A DNA stretch of 6,910 bases from an uncultured Neomegalonema sp. (GTDB lineage Bacteria > Pseudomonadota > Alphaproteobacteria > Rhodobacterales > Rhodobacteraceae): positions 1 through 6,910 of the forward strand of contig CALFWP010000014.1 of assembly GCA_937927905.1 (NCBI GenBank), read 5' to 3'. Both the position numbers and the translations under genes were made by a program. Positions 5,643-6,910 of the stretch are shown here, in pieces. The first letter of the stretch is position 1. Every line of letters begins with the position of its first letter. The notes beneath the pieces are model-generated. The model worked only from the letters and a program-made list of their open reading frames with translations. It searched no databases and was not told the origin of the DNA.

Positions 5643-6560
5643 ATGTTGGGACTGGGCGGAACAAGCGCTGATGCCGGTGCAGGTGATATGGTCATGGACG
5701 GCACCGATGCCGGTTTCATGACGGATGTGATCGAGGCATCGCAGTCGACACCGGTTGTGGTTCAGTTTACCGCGCCGTGGTGCGGACCGTGCCGGACGTT
5801 GGGGCCTCAGCTGGAGGCGGCAGTCCGCAAAAACGCAGGCAAAGTCAAACTTGTCCGGATTAATATTGATGAACACCCGCAAATTGCAGGACAATTGCGT
5901 GTGCAATCCATTCCGGCGGTATTCGGCTTTGCCGGCGGACAGCCGGTGGACGGGTTTATGGGCGCGCAAACGGCGGGTCAGATCGATGCTTTTCTCGGCA
6001 AGCTGTTACAGGCGGGCGGTGGCGGCGAGGATGATCAGATTGATGCCATGCTGGATGCCGCAGATGAGGCTGTTGCACAGGGCGGCGCGGGCGAGGCGGC
6101 GCAGGTTTATGCTCAAATCCTGGGTGTAAAACCGGAAAATCTGAGAGCGATTACAGGCTTGTCCCGCTGTTATGCCGCCAGCGGGGAATTGGACCGTGCC
6201 CGTGAAACCCTGGACATGGTTCCGGCGGATAAGGCCTCGGACCCTCTCGTACAGCAGGTCCGGTCCATGATTGATCTGTCTGAAACGGCAGGGGATGCCG
6301 GTGAAACCGATGCGCTTGCAGCGGCGGTGCGTGCGGAACCGGACAATCACGCTGCGCGTATGGAATACGCTCTGGCCCTGGTGGGCAGCGGGCAGAACGA
6401 ACAGGCGATTGATGAGCTTCTGACAATTTTCTCCCGTGACCGTGAATGGAATGACGGCGCGGCGAAAGAACAGCTGTTCAAAATTTTTGAAGCCCTGGGA
6501 CCGGCAGACCCGCTGACATTGAAGGGGCGTCGTCGTTTGTCTTCGCTGATGTTTGCATGA
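5643..6560 (+). CDS. cnoX: CnoX-type chaperedoxin: thioredoxin domain fused to TPR-like repeats
   Basis: This is a cytoplasmic protein of 305 residues, built like YbbN/CnoX. A flexible Gly/Ala/Asp-rich N-terminus (1-20) precedes a thioredoxin domain (about 21-122) and an alpha-helical tetratricopeptide-like region (about 130-300). The active site is FTAPWCGPC with C47 and C50, and the cis-proline is P91 in QSIPAVFGF. Helical repeats are seen at ADEAVAQGGAGEAAQVYAQI (140-159), ITGLSRCYAASGELDRARETL (170-190) and the AARMEYALALVGSGQNEQAIDELL segment (237-260). CnoX proteins hold stress-damaged clients, protect their cysteines by mixed disulfides and pass them to foldases. E. coli CnoX lacks the CxxC pair, whereas this one keeps the canonical CGPC, like the Caulobacter protein, and so should also have thioredoxin activity. 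It overlaps the next gene by ATGA. Confidence 0.92.
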   Translation: MLGLGGTSADAGAGDMVMDGTDAGFMTDVIEASQSTPVVVQFTAPWCGPCRTLGPQLEAAVRKNAGKVKLVRINIDEHPQIAGQLRVQSIPAVFGFAGGQPVDGFMGAQTAGQIDAFLGKLLQAGGGGEDDQIDAMLDAADEAVAQGGAGEAAQVYAQILGVKPENLRAITGLSRCYAASGELDRARETLDMVPADKASDPLVQQVRSMIDLSETAGDAGETDALAAAVRAEPDNHAARMEYALALVGSGQNEQAIDELLTIFSRDREWNDGAAKEQLFKIFEALGPADPLTLKGRRRLSSLMFA

Positions 6561-6910
6561 GTTCTGTACAGCACCGGTTTGCCATTCAGAACGCACCGGA
6601 TGTGATTCCGGTGTTTCCGTTGCCCGGTGCATTATTGCTGCCGCGGGGCCGGTTGCCGCTCAATATTTTCGAGCCGCGTTATATCGCAATGGTCGATGAT
6701 GCTTTGAAAACCGAACATCGCCTGATCGGTATGGTGCAACCCCGCAGTAATGAGACTTCAGAGACCGGACGGAAACTATACAATGTCGGCTGTGCAGGCC
6801 GCATCGTGACGTTTTCGGAAACGGATGACAATCGCTATCTGATTGCTTTGACCGGTATATCGCGGTTCCGGATTGAGGATGAAGTCGAAGGGTTTCAACC
6901 TTACCGCAGG
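6557..6910 (+). CDS. Lon substrate-binding (N-terminal) domain protein, 3' end outside window
   Basis: The ATG overlaps the CnoX stop as ATGA, and the frame stays open for 118 codons to the window edge. The product begins MSSVQHRFAIQNAPDVIPVF and carries the Lon N-domain (LON_substr_bdg, PUA-like fold) signature: IPVFPLPGALLLPRGRLPL (17-35), then NIFEPRYIAMVDDAL (36-50), IGMVQP (57-62), YNVGCAGRIVTF (75-86) and a YLIALTGISRFRI strand (94-106). In alphaproteobacteria such proteins are commonly short, free-standing Lon N-domains of about 210-230 residues without the ATPase or protease domains. Whether that holds here cannot be seen, because the 3' end is missing. Full-length Lon is the alternative, but the ATGA coupling to cnoX favours the small form. 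No clear Shine-Dalgarno sequence precedes it, so translation probably depends on coupling. The exact role is unknown; substrate recognition is suggested by the domain. Confidence 0.85.
   Translation, partial: MSSVQHRFAIQNAPDVIPVFPLPGALLLPRGRLPLNIFEPRYIAMVDDALKTEHRLIGMVQPRSNETSETGRKLYNVGCAGRIVTFSETDDNRYLIALTGISRFRIEDEVEGFQPYRR

Noticed and set aside
5613..5969. 118-codon minus-strand frame opposite the CnoX thioredoxin domain
   Set aside because: It is an antisense shadow of a clear thioredoxin domain and shows no family signature.
6006..6632. 208-codon frame on the minus strand
   Set aside because: It lies opposite cnoX and runs into the start of the Lon-domain gene; its product is low-complexity, rich in Arg/Gln/His, with no recognisable domain. 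The plus-strand genes explain the region.

Overview
The window looks like chromosomal DNA of an alphaproteobacterium, free-living and of moderate GC. This is an inference from the gene families and their arrangement: a HisJ/LAO/NocT-type binding protein followed by HisQ- and HisM-like permeases, and a CitE-like lyase followed by ProXp-ala, a CGPC-type CnoX and a Lon N-domain protein. No species can be named from the sequence alone. There are eight protein genes, two of them cut by the window edges. I found no RNA genes, insertion sequences or CRISPR arrays.

Region 1 (1-2368, + strand) is a polar amino-acid/opine ABC importer: a periplasmic binding protein whose 5' end lies before the window, a HisQ-like permease and a HisM-like permease. 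A strong GC-rich hairpin lies between the binding protein and the first permease. The two permeases overlap by ATGA. The ATPase subunit is not in the window and probably lies upstream, as in nopaline-type transporters. The second permease carries an unusual periplasmic insertion of about 25-35 residues.

Region 2 (2369-4219) starts with about 210 bases without a clear gene, then a stand-alone single-domain response regulator (+). A cytochrome P450 (-) runs towards it. Their stop codons share the palindrome TTAA. No kinase, ferredoxin or ferredoxin reductase lies beside either gene.

Region 3 (4220-6910, + strand) is a tight, probably co-transcribed cluster: CitE-like CoA-ester lyase, ProXp-ala-type deacylase of misacylated tRNA-Pro, CnoX-type thioredoxin-TPR chaperedoxin, and the start of a Lon substrate-binding-domain protein. 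Gaps are -1, 26 and -4 bases. The last three all concern protein quality: translation fidelity, oxidative protection of clients and proteolysis-related substrate binding. The short divergent region shared by the P450 and the lyase holds a perfect inverted repeat that overlaps a TTGACC hexamer on the P450 side, a candidate operator.

Most of the window is recognisable. The points best worth following up are the quality-control cluster, the divergent palindrome, the HisM insertion and the two orphan genes (response regulator and P450).
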